From Caulobacter radicis (GTDB lineage Bacteria; Pseudomonadota; Alphaproteobacteria; Caulobacterales; Caulobacteraceae), in contig NZ_QDKO01000042.1 in assembly GCF_003094615.1 (NCBI RefSeq), positions 1 through 64,000 of the forward strand: 64,000 nucleotides of DNA, read 5' to 3'. Below are positions 33,938-43,035 of this stretch, in pieces. The translations under genes and the position numbers were made by a program. Every line of letters begins with the position of its first letter. The first letter of the stretch is position 1. The notes under the pieces are model-generated. The model saw nothing but the letters and a program-made list of their open reading frames with translations, ran no database searches and was not told the DNA's origin.

Positions 33938-34828
33938 TCACTTCCAGCGCCGAACGTGCTCCACCAACGCCCGAAGCTTGGGCGAGATGTTCCGGCGGTT
34001 GGGATAGTAGAGATAGAAGCCGGCGAAGCGCGGGCAGAAGTCCTCGAGCAGCGGCACCAGCTCGCCCCGCTCGATAGAGGGTCGGAAGCACTCCTCCATC
34101 CCGAAGTTGATCCCGGCGCCGGCCACCGCCAACTTGACCATCAACGCCATGTCGTTGGTGGTGATCTCCGGCTCGACCGAGACGCTGAACTCCTTGCCGC
34201 CCTCGGCGAACTCCCAACGGTAGGGCGCCGACTTCGGCGTAGGCCGCCAGCCGATACACCGATGCGCCGCCAGGTCGCGAGGATGGGCAGGCGCGCCGAA
34301 GCGGTCCCGGTAGGCCGGCGCGCAGACAGCGAGCTGGCGCTCTTCGCTGGCGACCGCGATGGCGATCATGTCCTGCTCGATCACCTCGCCCAGGCGGACC
34401 CCGGCGTCATAGCCCTCGGCGACGATGTCGAACTCCTCGTCGGTCACGTTGACGTCCAGTTGCACGTCGGGATGGGCGCTGGCGAAACTGGCCAGGAACG
34501 GTCCCGAAAGAAAGCGTTCGGCGATCGAGGAAACGGCCAGGCGCAATTGCCCACGCGGTCGCTCATCGAGGCTGCCCGCCGCCTCCACGGCCGCGTGCAT
34601 TTCGGCGAGTGAAGGCGCGACCTGCCTATAGAGACGCTCACCTTCCTCGGTCAGGCTGACGCTACGGGTCGTGCGTCGAACCAGAGCGATCCCCAGCGTC
34701 TCTTCCAAGCGGCTCATGGTCTGGCTGACCGCCGAGCGCGTGACGCCGAGACGGTCGGCCGCCGCGCGAAAGCTGCGCTCCTCGGCGACGAGCGCGAAAA
34801 CCGCGAGGGCGTTGAGATCAGGTTGCAC
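33938..34828 (-). CDS. LysR-family transcriptional regulator
   Basis: A 296-residue regulator: winged helix-turn-helix (ALVAEERSFRAAADRLGVTR, SAVSQTMSRLEETLG, RRTTRSVSLTEEGERLYRQV) and an effector domain beginning GQLRLAVSSIAERFLSGPF. It converges on the SDR gene, so it is the probable regulator of the reductase-SDR group, which is inference. About 200 bp to its upstream side (34829-35036) hold no gene before the integrase gene end. Confidence 0.92.
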   Translation of the reverse strand: MQPDLNALAVFALVAEERSFRAAADRLGVTRSAVSQTMSRLEETLGIALVRRTTRSVSLTEEGERLYRQVAPSLAEMHAAVEAAGSLDERPRGQLRLAVSSIAERFLSGPFLASFASAHPDVQLDVNVTDEEFDIVAEGYDAGVRLGEVIEQDMIAIAVASEERQLAVCAPAYRDRFGAPAHPRDLAAHRCIGWRPTPKSAPYRWEFAEGGKEFSVSVEPEITTNDMALMVKLAVAGAGINFGMEECFRPSIERGELVPLLEDFCPRFAGFYLYYPNRRNISPKLRALVEHVRRWK

Positions 34829-35036
34829 GACGAGAGAATTTTATCTTTGGCACGAAAGTCGGAGCTTCGACTGGAACGAGACGATGAGCATCTAAGCCTG
34901 CGGGGACAACCGCCAATTTGCTCTGGGGCGCGGGTTCGCCTAGTGCACGTTGAGCTTGGCCGGCGCGAGCTGATCATAGCGGCGGACAGTGGTCGCTGCA
35001 GGCGCCCAGTAGGCAATGGCCACGATGCATCCAACG

Positions 35037-36266
35037 TCAGCGCAACGCTCGCCGCGCCGCAGCCTGATGATCAGGACGATGATGACCATAGTGCTTTTCG
35101 ATCATCGCCGGGCTCATGCCGGTATAGCCTGAGGCGTCCCAGACGCTGACCCCCGCCTCCATCAGCCAGGTGACGCAGGTGTGTCGCATCCAGTGCGGGG
35201 TGACCTCACCATCGAGCCCGGCGTCGCGTACGACGCCTTCGAACCCAGTGCGAATGCGACCGGCAAGTGGTCGGCCACCGTGATGGAGCACCGTGACGGG
35301 TCGCTGATCGGGCTTGACTCGGCGTTTGGTGGCGGCGTGCTCGCCGCTGTCTTGACTCACAGCCACGCGGTCGTCCGAGGCCTTCCAACGGCGCATATGG
35401 GCCAGCAGGCGCCCAGGCAGACGCACGACGGGCCGGCGCTTGGTCGCATGTTCACGCTCGCTCCTGCCTCGCCGCCAGATCATGCCCGCATCCAGATCGA
35501 CCCAGGCCTGCAAAGGGCTTTCACTCCATAGAAGCTTGGGCAGAACTCCCGGGCGCGTACCAGTGTAGACGCCCATCAGGATGAAGCGACGCAGGTGACG
35601 ACGATTGGCCGCCGCCGAGCCGCCCAACCTTCGCCAGCGGTCGCTCTCCCAGCGGTAGCCGCGCGCGGCCATCAGCAAGCGGGCGGCCTGTCCGCGCGTG
35701 AGGGCGTCGCGCGTTGGCTCCGGCTTTGCTGGCAGGGTCACCTTGGGGCGGCGGGTCAACGGATACTCGGCGTCCCAGTAGCCGATAGCCGCCGACAGGT
35801 CCTCCAGTTCGCGCCGCGCTCCCTGCGCCGTGACCAGACGCGGTGTTTTGCTACGCGTGAAGGACTTGATCGGCTGGGTTTTGCGGTGGGCGACATAGGC
35901 CTCACAACTGGACCGCCGGATGTCAGCGAGGGTCTTGTCGCCCCACCACTCCAGAAGCGCTTCGAGGCGCGACTTCACCGCGCTGGGGTCCGCACCCGTG
36001 GGAGCCTTTTCGGCGCTATAAAGAGCGATCACCTCGGCGACCAGCACGTCGGCGGGACGGCTTGGCTGATCGCCAGCCTGCTCTGGAGGCTTGTACTTGC
36101 CCGCTATATAGTCGGCGAGGAAGAGCTGAGCTTGCTCAAAGCCGCCCTCGCCGCAGCCAGTGCTCGTTTCCTTCTGTCCGTCTCGAACGACCCAGACAGC
36201 GGCGAGCCGCTTGTCCGGCCGGGCCGGTCGGAAATGCAGGCGGGGTCCTTTTGCTTGGCGTCCCAT
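35037..36266 (-). CDS. Tyrosine recombinase (element integrase)
   Basis: A 409-residue site-specific recombinase. N-terminal arm-binding part, then SAM-like core-binding domain (about 70-150), then the catalytic domain with Arg in GVYTGTRPG, HWMRH (His-x-x-Arg), and GHHRPD after the catalytic Tyr of MIEKHYGHH. All active-site residues seem intact. It most likely inserts the element into the tRNA-Val gene whose 3' half lies at 28580. The 6.4 kb of cargo between gene and attachment site is unusual, as integrase genes usually adjoin the site. Confidence 0.93.
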   Translation of the reverse strand: MGRQAKGPRLHFRPARPDKRLAAVWVVRDGQKETSTGCGEGGFEQAQLFLADYIAGKYKPPEQAGDQPSRPADVLVAEVIALYSAEKAPTGADPSAVKSRLEALLEWWGDKTLADIRRSSCEAYVAHRKTQPIKSFTRSKTPRLVTAQGARRELEDLSAAIGYWDAEYPLTRRPKVTLPAKPEPTRDALTRGQAARLLMAARGYRWESDRWRRLGGSAAANRRHLRRFILMGVYTGTRPGVLPKLLWSESPLQAWVDLDAGMIWRRGRSEREHATKRRPVVRLPGRLLAHMRRWKASDDRVAVSQDSGEHAATKRRVKPDQRPVTVLHHGGRPLAGRIRTGFEGVVRDAGLDGEVTPHWMRHTCVTWLMEAGVSVWDASGYTGMSPAMIEKHYGHHRPDHQAAARRALR

Positions 36267-36427
36267 GGCACGGGCCTGAACAAGTCGCGGATCTGCGAAG
36301 GGGTGACGAAGAATCTCCCAGCCACGAGTCCGGGGGTCAACCTTCCGTTGCGAATTTCGGTCCTCAGACTCGAAATCGTGATCGGCCCTTCCGGCCAGAA
36401 CAGAGCCACGGCCTCCAAGAGGGTCAT
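36104..36427 (-). CDS. Small DNA-binding protein, possible excisionase
   Basis: A 107-residue protein from ATG 36427 (ATG 36529 would add 34 disordered residues). The N-terminal half looks like a helix-turn-helix of the excisionase/MerR-like type (TLLEAVALFWPEGPITISSL, RNGRLTPGLVAGRFFVTPSQ). It overlaps the integrase gene by 163 bp in another frame, so the two are coupled. A recombination directionality factor is inferred from position and fold only. Confidence 0.6.
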   Translation of the reverse strand: MTLLEAVALFWPEGPITISSLRTEIRNGRLTPGLVAGRFFVTPSQIRDLFRPVPWDAKQKDPACISDRPGRTSGSPLSGSFETDRRKRALAAARAALSKLSSSSPTI

Positions 36428-36729
36428 CGGTTCATCGGCGCCCCACTGATCCGGGTTGGGACGACGCTGAATTCTGGACGGCGATCGTGATGTCACGGAT
36501 CCTGCCCTGACTGTTCGAATGGGCTTCAATCTGGCCCTGGAGATCCGGCGTCGTCGAGGGCGGTTTGGCCGCCGTCGGGCGCAAGTAGACGCGGAGACGC
36601 TATCGGCGAACTTGGAACGATGCGGAAACCAGGACGGCTATTTCACAGCCTTTTCAGGCAGCATCACCGCATTAATCGGCGCTCTCCGCAGCGGGTTCGT
36701 CCGGGGTCAACCGCTGCATCGGCTGCCAT

Positions 36730-36987
36730 CTAGGCGCTGGGAGAATTGGCGGCCAGCTGTTCAAGCGTCACTTCGCAACGCGGCTTCAGTTCCCCCACGC
36801 TAGGGCGCTGGTTCAGCCAAGCCCCGAGCGACACGATCAAGGCTTGCTCGGTTTTGCTCCAGCCATCGGCATGCACGAGCACACCGTAGAACTGTTGGGC
36901 ATGTCGGCGAGGGTCGGGCGCGCCGGCAAAACCACGCATCAATCGACGCGCTGCGCCGAGCGCCTCTGAACGGCTCATGGAAAACAA
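36730..36987 (-). CDS. Hypothetical protein, 85 residues
   Basis: Starts at ATG 36987 (ATG 36978 is an alternative) and reads cleanly to a stop at 36730. Sequence includes HAQQFYGVLVHADGWSKTEQ and ALIVSLGAWLNQRPSVGELK, soluble and helical. I do not recognise it. It lies between the excisionase-like gene and the DUF736 gene. The 200 bp to its right (36988-37180) and the 200 bp to its left (36530-36729) hold no convincing gene. Confidence 0.45.
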   Translation of the reverse strand: MFSMSRSEALGAARRLMRGFAGAPDPRRHAQQFYGVLVHADGWSKTEQALIVSLGAWLNQRPSVGELKPRCEVTLEQLAANSPSA

Positions 36988-37180
36988 GGACTCGCTCTCT
37001 TCTGCTCGCCGCTTAGGAAGTGGCCCGATTTCGCCGCCGCCGTCGAGTGGATCGGATGGTCGGAGCCGACCACATACCCATAAAGGACTTCTGACTCGAA
37101 AACGCTGCGGCGCAGAGGGTTCTCGACAACACGATCACCGCGATCGAGAAACGTCTGGGCGAACTGGGCATCGCGCGACG

Positions 37181-37564
37181 CTAGCCAGTGGCGGCGCGCG
37201 CTTCCTCCTGCGTCTTGCGCCGTGCTTGGTCGTTGTCCTCTTCTTTTGGCGGTCGCGTCCATACGAGCTGGGCGCTGACGCCTTCCTCATCCGGGAACAG
37301 CGCGGCCGAGACGGGCGCGGGCAAGAACGGGTCGTCCAAGCTCACCCGGAAGAAACTGCGCGCACGATCGCCGCCCCATCGAGCTTCCCAGGCGTCGCCA
37401 ATTCGGGAGCTTCCGAGCATGACCCGAAACGCGGGCGCATTCGGGCCAGCCCGATCGTCGTTTGGAACGAACCGCACCTTGGCGTTGGCGACGAGCGTTC
37501 GAAACTCCCCCTCCCATCCGCCACCGCGCGAGGGTTTGAAATTCCCAATGACCAGCTTGATCAT
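37181..37564 (-). CDS. DUF736-family protein
   Basis: A 127-residue small beta protein of the DUF736 family common in conjugative elements of alphaproteobacteria: KLVIGNFKPSRGGGWEGEFR, NAPAFRVMLGSSRIGDAWEA, FFRVSLDDPFLPAPVSAALF. Function unknown. It overlaps the DUF2274 gene by 4 bp at the end of the trb gene row. A second copy (58729-59055) and a broken third one lie in the same element. Confidence 0.8.
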   Translation of the reverse strand: MIKLVIGNFKPSRGGGWEGEFRTLVANAKVRFVPNDDRAGPNAPAFRVMLGSSRIGDAWEARWGGDRARSFFRVSLDDPFLPAPVSAALFPDEEGVSAQLVWTRPPKEEDNDQARRKTQEEARAATG

Positions 37565-37839
37565 GACTTCGCATCCCGCACCTTTGCGCTGGCCGCTCTT
37601 GGGTCGAGCCCTTGGCGCTCGGCTAGCAAGGTCTTCCGGGCGGCGACGAATTCGCGATCGTTCAGCAGAAAGTGCTCGATCATCGAGGCGCCGAGATCGG
37701 CTGGGCTGACCTCAACGCTGTTGCGGGTGTTGTAGATGGTCGCGTAGTCGCCCAGAGCGTCTTCGACGTCCGGCATGATGCTCAGCGTCAACTTGACCGG
37801 GGTGCGGTTGGGCAGCTTGCCCAGCTTCAGATCGGCCAT
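37561..37839 (-). CDS. DUF2274-family protein
   Basis: A 92-residue protein with the DUF2274 signature (LKLGKLPNRTPVKLTLSIMP, EDALGDYATIY) and a C-terminal helix. It is regularly found directly after trbI in this class of element and may be a small DNA-binding or regulatory protein. Function unknown. It is placed 11 bp after trbI and overlaps the following DUF736 gene. Confidence 0.82.
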   Translation of the reverse strand: MADLKLGKLPNRTPVKLTLSIMPDVEDALGDYATIYNTRNSVEVSPADLGASMIEHFLLNDREFVAARKTLLAERQGLDPRAASAKVRDAKS

Positions 37840-37850
37840 GACAAACTCCT

Positions 37851-39107
37851 CTACAAAGCCCGCCAGGGGCGCAGGATCAGGTCCTTGTGGACGATGACGC
37901 GTAGCGGCCAGCCCGGCCGCACGCGCAGGGTGGGCTGGACGTCGAGTTGCTTGCCGACGATCTGTTGGCCGGCTTGGGAGGCGCTTTGCTGGGTCGACTG
38001 CCGGATGGCGCGGACCAGATCGCCCTCGCCGTCACCAAGGCTCAGCTCCGTGCCGACCCCGAGCAAGGTCGAAAGAGCGACGCCCTTGAGTAGACGCCAG
38101 GTATGGAAATCCACTTCGTCGGCGAGTCCGGCGTAGCCCGCGGGATCCGTGGCCGGCAGATTATCCAGCTGGATCGAGGCGCCATCGGGCAGGATGATCC
38201 TTTGCCAAACCAGCAAGGCGCGGCGCTGGCCAAAGGCGACCACGCTGTCGTAGCTGCCGATCAATCGCGCGCCCTGCGGGATCAGCAGGAAGCGGCCGGT
38301 GGCGCTGTCGAACACGTTCTCGGTGACCTGCGCGATCACCAGACCCGGCAGATCGGAATCGAGACCCGTGATCAGGCTGGCGGCTATGACGTTGCCGGCC
38401 ATTACCTGATAGGGCGAACGCGGTGTCTCCAACTGATGCGCATTATAGATGTCGCCGACGCGCGGCGCCGCCTCCATAAACGCCGTCTTCCGATCCTGAC
38501 GATTGGGGTCTTGGATTGTGTTCGGCGATGAGACCGGCGCCGCCGCCACAACGCCGGAATTGGTGAAATCGCCGGGCGCAACCGCCACGTCGGCGCGATG
38601 GGCCACCTGCACCATGACGCTGGCTTCGCGAGCTTGACGGGCTTGACCAACCTTTCGCTGACGCTCGGCTTCGGCGGCTTGCTGAGCGGCGTTAGGTCGA
38701 GCCGATGAAACGTCGGCGTCATCGCCACCGACAGCCAAAACATCACGGCGCCGCTGATCGACCACGGCCCGTCCCAGATCGCCGGGCAGCGGCGGTCCCA
38801 GCCGAGGCGCCGCGCCACTCTGGGCGTAGTCGCTCGGAAGTTGGCTGACGGCTTCGGCCGACGCCGGTCGATCCGCGGCCAGTGGCTCGTCGAGCGCTTT
38901 GGCCATCTGAAAGGCGCGAGGGCTGAGGGCGAACCAGGCCAACCCCGACAGACCGAGCGCGCCGACGGCCACTGCGCCGATCATCAGTCCGCGCCGAAAG
39001 CGAACCACGCGTGGCGGCCGCGCGCGCAAACTCAGGGTGTCGGCCGCCACTTTCGATGGCGATGCCGCCTCCGGCGGCGCGTCGGGCAAGTCATGATTCT
39101 GAGTCAT
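37851..39107 (-). CDS. trbI: Conjugal transfer protein TrbI (VirB10-like)
   Basis: A 418-residue protein with one N-terminal membrane helix (about 42-62, MIGAVAVGALGLSGLAWFAL), a proline-poor periplasmic linker and a C-terminal VirB10/TrbI domain (QVMAGNVIAASLITGLDSDL, FLLIPQGARLIGSYDSVVAF, GYAGLADEVDFHTWRLLKGV). It spans the envelope and joins inner and outer rings of the type IV mating channel. It overlaps trbG by 4 bp. Confidence 0.95.
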   Translation of the reverse strand: MTQNHDLPDAPPEAASPSKVAADTLSLRARPPRVVRFRRGLMIGAVAVGALGLSGLAWFALSPRAFQMAKALDEPLAADRPASAEAVSQLPSDYAQSGAAPRLGPPLPGDLGRAVVDQRRRDVLAVGGDDADVSSARPNAAQQAAEAERQRKVGQARQAREASVMVQVAHRADVAVAPGDFTNSGVVAAAPVSSPNTIQDPNRQDRKTAFMEAAPRVGDIYNAHQLETPRSPYQVMAGNVIAASLITGLDSDLPGLVIAQVTENVFDSATGRFLLIPQGARLIGSYDSVVAFGQRRALLVWQRIILPDGASIQLDNLPATDPAGYAGLADEVDFHTWRLLKGVALSTLLGVGTELSLGDGEGDLVRAIRQSTQQSASQAGQQIVGKQLDVQPTLRVRPGWPLRVIVHKDLILRPWRAL

Positions 39108-40087
39108 CGGGATCCTCCCCGAGACTGGCCGTCAACCCGAGTGACCCGGACAACCTGTTGCGGCGCCTCGCCCAGTCGCAGTTCGGCGGCGGCGAAAAGC
39201 CTATCGACGATGTATCGGTTGCCCCTGACGCGATAATTGACCAACTGGCTGTCGCCGAGCGGGCCGACCACGAAGAGCGGCGGCGCTTCGCCCTGATCGA
39301 GACGATCGGGGAACTCGATGTAGACCTTCGAGCCATCGTCCCAGGCGCGCACCGGCCGCCATGCGGGGCTGTCGCCGCTGATCATGTACCGGAAGCGCAT
39401 AGAGTCGATCGCCACATTGACGGCGGCGGGTTGAGCCGCTGCGGCCTCCGCGTTTTGCCGGCGCAAGGCGATGAGCCGATCCTGCGGATAGATCCAAGAG
39501 ATAGCCGCCATGGCCGTGGCGTCAGTGCTCTCGAGCGCTAGGTGATAGGCGCGGCGGTCGGTCGTGATGACCATGTTTGTGGAAAGCCCTGCGGCGAAGG
39601 GTTTGATCAGCACGTGCACTCGCTTGGACAGCCCCTCCCCGCTGGTTGTGTCGCCGATCACCCAGCGCACCGTGTCCCCGGCCGAGACCGCGGTCAGTTG
39701 CTCGCCAGGTTCCAAAGCCACGTCGCTGACCCGCTCGGGAGCGGTGTAGAGGCGATAGAGCGCCCCCTCCGCCCAGGGATAGACTTGGACGGCGTTGATA
39801 TAGCCAGCCGTGCTGGGCTCGCGCATCGCGGCGCGATTGGCGGCCTCGACCCGCGCGGGCGGCGGTTCGGTCTGCGGGCGTGTGCTGGGCGCGGGCAAGA
39901 GCTGGCCCGGAAGGGGCAGCGGCTTGGGGACCTCGACAATCTCGACCGGCTTTGGCGGTTCGGCGGCGATCTGGGCGGGCCTGAAGTCGGCGGCGTCGTA
40001 GGCAATGGGCGGCGGTGGAACCTTGCCATTGGCGCAGGCGGCGAGCGTCCCGGCGCAGGCCAGCAGGATGGGGATCTGGACATTCAT
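39104..40087 (-). CDS. trbG: Conjugal transfer lipoprotein TrbG (VirB9-like)
   Basis: A 327-residue protein starting at ATG 40087; longer upstream reading is inside trbF. The signal sequence ends in a lipobox-like LAAC (LLACAGTLAACANG), so a lipoprotein is likely. The VirB9/TrbG domain shows RVSDVALEPGEQLTAVSAGD, TNMVITTDRRAYHLALESTD and YIVDRLFAAAELRLG. It forms the outer-membrane ring with TrbI. It overlaps trbF by 4 bp. Confidence 0.94.
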   Translation of the reverse strand: MNVQIPILLACAGTLAACANGKVPPPPIAYDAADFRPAQIAAEPPKPVEIVEVPKPLPLPGQLLPAPSTRPQTEPPPARVEAANRAAMREPSTAGYINAVQVYPWAEGALYRLYTAPERVSDVALEPGEQLTAVSAGDTVRWVIGDTTSGEGLSKRVHVLIKPFAAGLSTNMVITTDRRAYHLALESTDATAMAAISWIYPQDRLIALRRQNAEAAAAQPAAVNVAIDSMRFRYMISGDSPAWRPVRAWDDGSKVYIEFPDRLDQGEAPPLFVVGPLGDSQLVNYRVRGNRYIVDRLFAAAELRLGEAPQQVVRVTRVDGQSRGGSR

Positions 40088-40857
40088 GGCTGCAGGTCTC
40101 CTTGCGCGGGTTCGACGGTGGGTGGGGAAAGCATGGCGGGCGCGACGCTCTCCGCCTGCGACGTGGTGGGGCGGGTTTCGGCCTCCTGGGCCCAGTCGAT
40201 GGCGTCGACGAACAGGCCGAGCGGATTGCGTTCGAGTTCGGCGCGGGTCTTGGGCTTTTGCCGAACCAGGGTAAGGATCGCCGTCCAACGCTCGGTCTTG
40301 GCTAGGCTTCCGCGCTCGAACGACCTCTCTTCCCATTTGACCTGGAACGATGTGGGCGAGGCGCGGACCACGCTGGTCACCTGGACAGAGACACTGCGCG
40401 CTCCGATCTGGGTGAAGGGATCGTTGGCGCGCGCGTGCGCGTCGAGGAAGGCGTCGCCGCGTCCAGAGGCCAGGTCGTAGGCCTCCAGCCAGCGCTGGCG
40501 CACGATGACCGGGTCTGTCGACAAGGATCGGACATTGGTGATGAAGCGACGAAGCTGGCCGGCGACGACGGTGTCGCCTGGCTGATAGTCCTGCTGGGCC
40601 GGGCCAACAGCCCTTGCTTCACCAAGACGATCGACTTCGACCACATAGGACTCGATACGGCTTTGAGCCGACTGCCAGACGGAGCCGCCGGCCAGGATCG
40701 ACACCAGGACGAGGCTGCCGAAGAAGGCCAGGCGCCAATTCTTGGCCTGGACTCGCGCCGAGCCGATGCGATCATCCCAGAGCTGGCCAGCCTTCTGGTA
40801 GGGCGTCTCAGGCTCGGGCGTATGGCCATAGCGCTGCGGCGTGCGATTGAAGCGCAT
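40084..40857 (-). CDS. trbF: Conjugal transfer protein TrbF (VirB8-like)
   Basis: A 257-residue inner-membrane protein: cytoplasmic start (PETPYQKAGQLWDDRIGSAR, typical of TrbF), one membrane helix (about 43-61) and a periplasmic VirB8 domain (IRRF-like QLRRFITNVRSLSTDPVIV, SVSVQVTSVVRASPTSFQVK). It is an assembly factor of the mating channel. It lies 3 bp after trbL. Confidence 0.94.
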   Translation of the reverse strand: MRFNRTPQRYGHTPEPETPYQKAGQLWDDRIGSARVQAKNWRLAFFGSLVLVSILAGGSVWQSAQSRIESYVVEVDRLGEARAVGPAQQDYQPGDTVVAGQLRRFITNVRSLSTDPVIVRQRWLEAYDLASGRGDAFLDAHARANDPFTQIGARSVSVQVTSVVRASPTSFQVKWEERSFERGSLAKTERWTAILTLVRQKPKTRAELERNPLGLFVDAIDWAQEAETRPTTSQAESVAPAMLSPPTVEPAQGDLQP

Positions 40858-40860
40858 GGC

Positions 40861-42222
40861 TCAATCCTCCTTGCTGCTGAGATCGGGGTTGGCCGAGCCG
40901 CCGGGCCGATCACCGTCCTTGATGGTCTGCAGCACGGCGTGACGGCGGACATGATCGGACTGGGCTGACTGCAGTTGGCGCGCCCAGGCCGGCGGCGCAG
41001 TCCCTTGCGGGCCGGCGGCATCGGCCCCCGAAGCGGCTGCTGACGGGCCGCCGGCTACTGGGCTCGTACCGCCGGTGGCCCGCCAGGCGCCGGCGCGGCC
41101 GCGCTGAGCGCTGTCGGAAAGTGAGCTGGCGGCGCGGCCGGCCATGTCTCGAAACGGCTGGCTCGCGGCGCCGGCCGCCGCACGCGCAACCCCGCTGAGG
41201 CCCGAGGCCAAGCCCGCCACGCCGCTGGCGCCTGATGTGGCCTGACGCATCTGATAGGCAGCGCTGGCCCCCGCCCCCATCGCGGTGCCGGCGCGGACCG
41301 CCGCCAGACCGCCAGCCCCCGCCGCTCCCAAGGCGCGGGCGCCCAACATCGCGCCGCCGCCCACGAGCATGGCTGCGCCGGCTGCCGTCCCGACCGCTGC
41401 GCCTGCGCCCAGCTGCGGCGCGCCCGACACCAGGCCAGAAGCGATGCCAGGACCGAAGATCGAAAGGCCGGCCAGCGTCAGGGCGCCGAGCACCAGGGTC
41501 ATGGCGTCGCCGAGATCGGGATCAGGACCGAGCGTGGCGACGAAGGCGTCGAAGAAGCCCGCGCCGATACCGACGATCACCGCCAGCACCATCACCTTCA
41601 CGCCGCTGGAAATGACGTTTCCCAGCACCCGCTCGGCCAGAAAGCTGGTCTTGTTCCAGAAGGCGAAGGGGACCAGGACGAAGCCCGCCAGACTGGTCAA
41701 CTTGAACTCCAGCACCGTGACGAAGAGCTGGATGGCCATCACGAAGAACGCCAGGACCACCAGCACCCAGGCCAGGGCGAGCAGCGCGATGGTGACGGCA
41801 TTGCCGACGACCTCCGGCCACCCAGTCAGTTCGTTGGCCTTGGCGATCAGCGGATGGGCGGCGGCAAAACCGATGCTGGCCAGTTTACCCGGCGCAAGCA
41901 GATCCTCGGCGCTCACGCCGCCGCCTCCAGCGGTCAGGCCAAGGCCCGCGAACGATCGGAAGACGATCTCGCTGAGCGTCTTGAAGTTGCCCAGGATGAA
42001 AGCGAAGGCGCCGACATAGAGGACCTTCTTGATCAGCCGGCCCAGGACGTTGTCGTCGCCCTCCAGCGCCCACCATAGCCCCGCCAGCGTGACGTCGATG
42101 GCGATCAGGGTCGTGGTCAGGAACCCGACATCGGGCCCCAGCAGGCCAAAGCCGCTGTCGATGTAGGTGCTGAAGGCAGCCAGGAAGCGGTCGATTATGT
42201 TGAGGTCCGGTGCAGGGTCCAC
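40861..42222 (-). CDS. trbL: Conjugal transfer protein TrbL (VirB6-like)
   Basis: A 453-residue polytopic membrane protein with about six hydrophobic segments in the first 260 residues (LGFLTTT-like start LLGPDVGFLTTTLIAIDVTL, LALAWVLVVLAFFVMAIQLF, AGFVLVPFAFWNKTSFLAER). A Gly/Ala-rich stretch and a disordered C-terminus (about 300-453) follow, as is common in TrbL. It builds the inner-membrane part of the channel. There are 42 bp between it and trbJ. Confidence 0.94.
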   Translation of the reverse strand: MDPAPDLNIIDRFLAAFSTYIDSGFGLLGPDVGFLTTTLIAIDVTLAGLWWALEGDDNVLGRLIKKVLYVGAFAFILGNFKTLSEIVFRSFAGLGLTAGGGGVSAEDLLAPGKLASIGFAAAHPLIAKANELTGWPEVVGNAVTIALLALAWVLVVLAFFVMAIQLFVTVLEFKLTSLAGFVLVPFAFWNKTSFLAERVLGNVISSGVKVMVLAVIVGIGAGFFDAFVATLGPDPDLGDAMTLVLGALTLAGLSIFGPGIASGLVSGAPQLGAGAAVGTAAGAAMLVGGGAMLGARALGAAGAGGLAAVRAGTAMGAGASAAYQMRQATSGASGVAGLASGLSGVARAAAGAASQPFRDMAGRAASSLSDSAQRGRAGAWRATGGTSPVAGGPSAAASGADAAGPQGTAPPAWARQLQSAQSDHVRRHAVLQTIKDGDRPGGSANPDLSSKED

Positions 42223-42264
42223 GGGTGTGGCCTTTTCGCTGGGCGGATCGCCGCCTGATGGCGG

Positions 42265-43035
42265 CTACGGCCGCGGGGTGTAGGCGGAGGCGCTGCCGAT
42301 GAACCGGCGGCCAGCTAGCTTCGCAGCCTCCAGGACCTGGGCCTGACGCGCCGCTTCTAAGGCCTGCGCCCGATATTGCGCGGCCATCAGAGTCTGAATC
42401 TGCTGATCCTGTTTGATGGCCAGAGCCTGGAGTTGGTTGGCGGCCTGCTGGGCCTCCAGGCCGCCCGCCGCGCCCTGGCTGCGCTGGACGAGCTGATCGA
42501 TCAGCCCGGCGTCGGCGCGAACGTTCTCGACGACCTTGGCCTGCACCTTCAGGGTTTGGCGGTAGCCGTCCATCGCCGCCCTGGCTTGCGTCCGGGCGCG
42601 GTCGAGCAGCTGGCTGGTCGTGGCGTTGGGATCCAGGCTAGCCGGATAGGCGTCGGCGAGCACCGCCTCGGTCGAGGCCAGGGTGAAGGCCATGCCCTTG
42701 GCCTGCGCCATCAGGGCGTCGACCTGCTGCAGCGCATCCTTGATCGGCGCCAGGGCCGTGTAGTCCAGCGACTTCAGGTTCCGGGCCATGTTCTGCAACA
42801 TGGTCAGCTCGTTCTGCAGCGAGCTAATCTGGTTGTTGACCTGCTGCAGCGACCGAGCGGCCGTGAGCAGGTTCTGCGCATAGTTGGTCGGGTCGAACAC
42901 CGTGAACTGCGCGGCGGCGGGCGTGACCAGGCCTGGCAGCGGCGCCAGGGCGAGCGAGGCGGCGGCGAGCCCGATGATCGCCAGGCGCACCGAACGTGAG
43001 GCCGGCGAGCGCGAGAATTTGAGCCTCGGATTCAT
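42265..43035 (-). CDS. trbJ: Conjugal transfer protein TrbJ (VirB5-like)
   Basis: A 256-residue periplasmic protein starting at ATG 43035, with a signal peptide ending TPAAAQ. The mature start FTVFDPTNYAQNLLTAARSL and the long helical region QQVNNQISSLQNELTMLQNM identify TrbJ. It is probably a minor pilus-tip component. The ATG overlaps the trbE stop by 4 bp. Confidence 0.94.
   Translation of the reverse strand: MNPRLKFSRSPASRSVRLAIIGLAAASLALAPLPGLVTPAAAQFTVFDPTNYAQNLLTAARSLQQVNNQISSLQNELTMLQNMARNLKSLDYTALAPIKDALQQVDALMAQAKGMAFTLASTEAVLADAYPASLDPNATTSQLLDRARTQARAAMDGYRQTLKVQAKVVENVRADAGLIDQLVQRSQGAAGGLEAQQAANQLQALAIKQDQQIQTLMAAQYRAQALEAARQAQVLEAAKLAGRRFIGSASAYTPRP

Noticed and set aside
36975..37262. 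A 95-codon minus-strand frame overlapping the DUF736 gene
   Set aside because: It lacks protein-like patterns and overlaps the start and end of better-supported neighbours.
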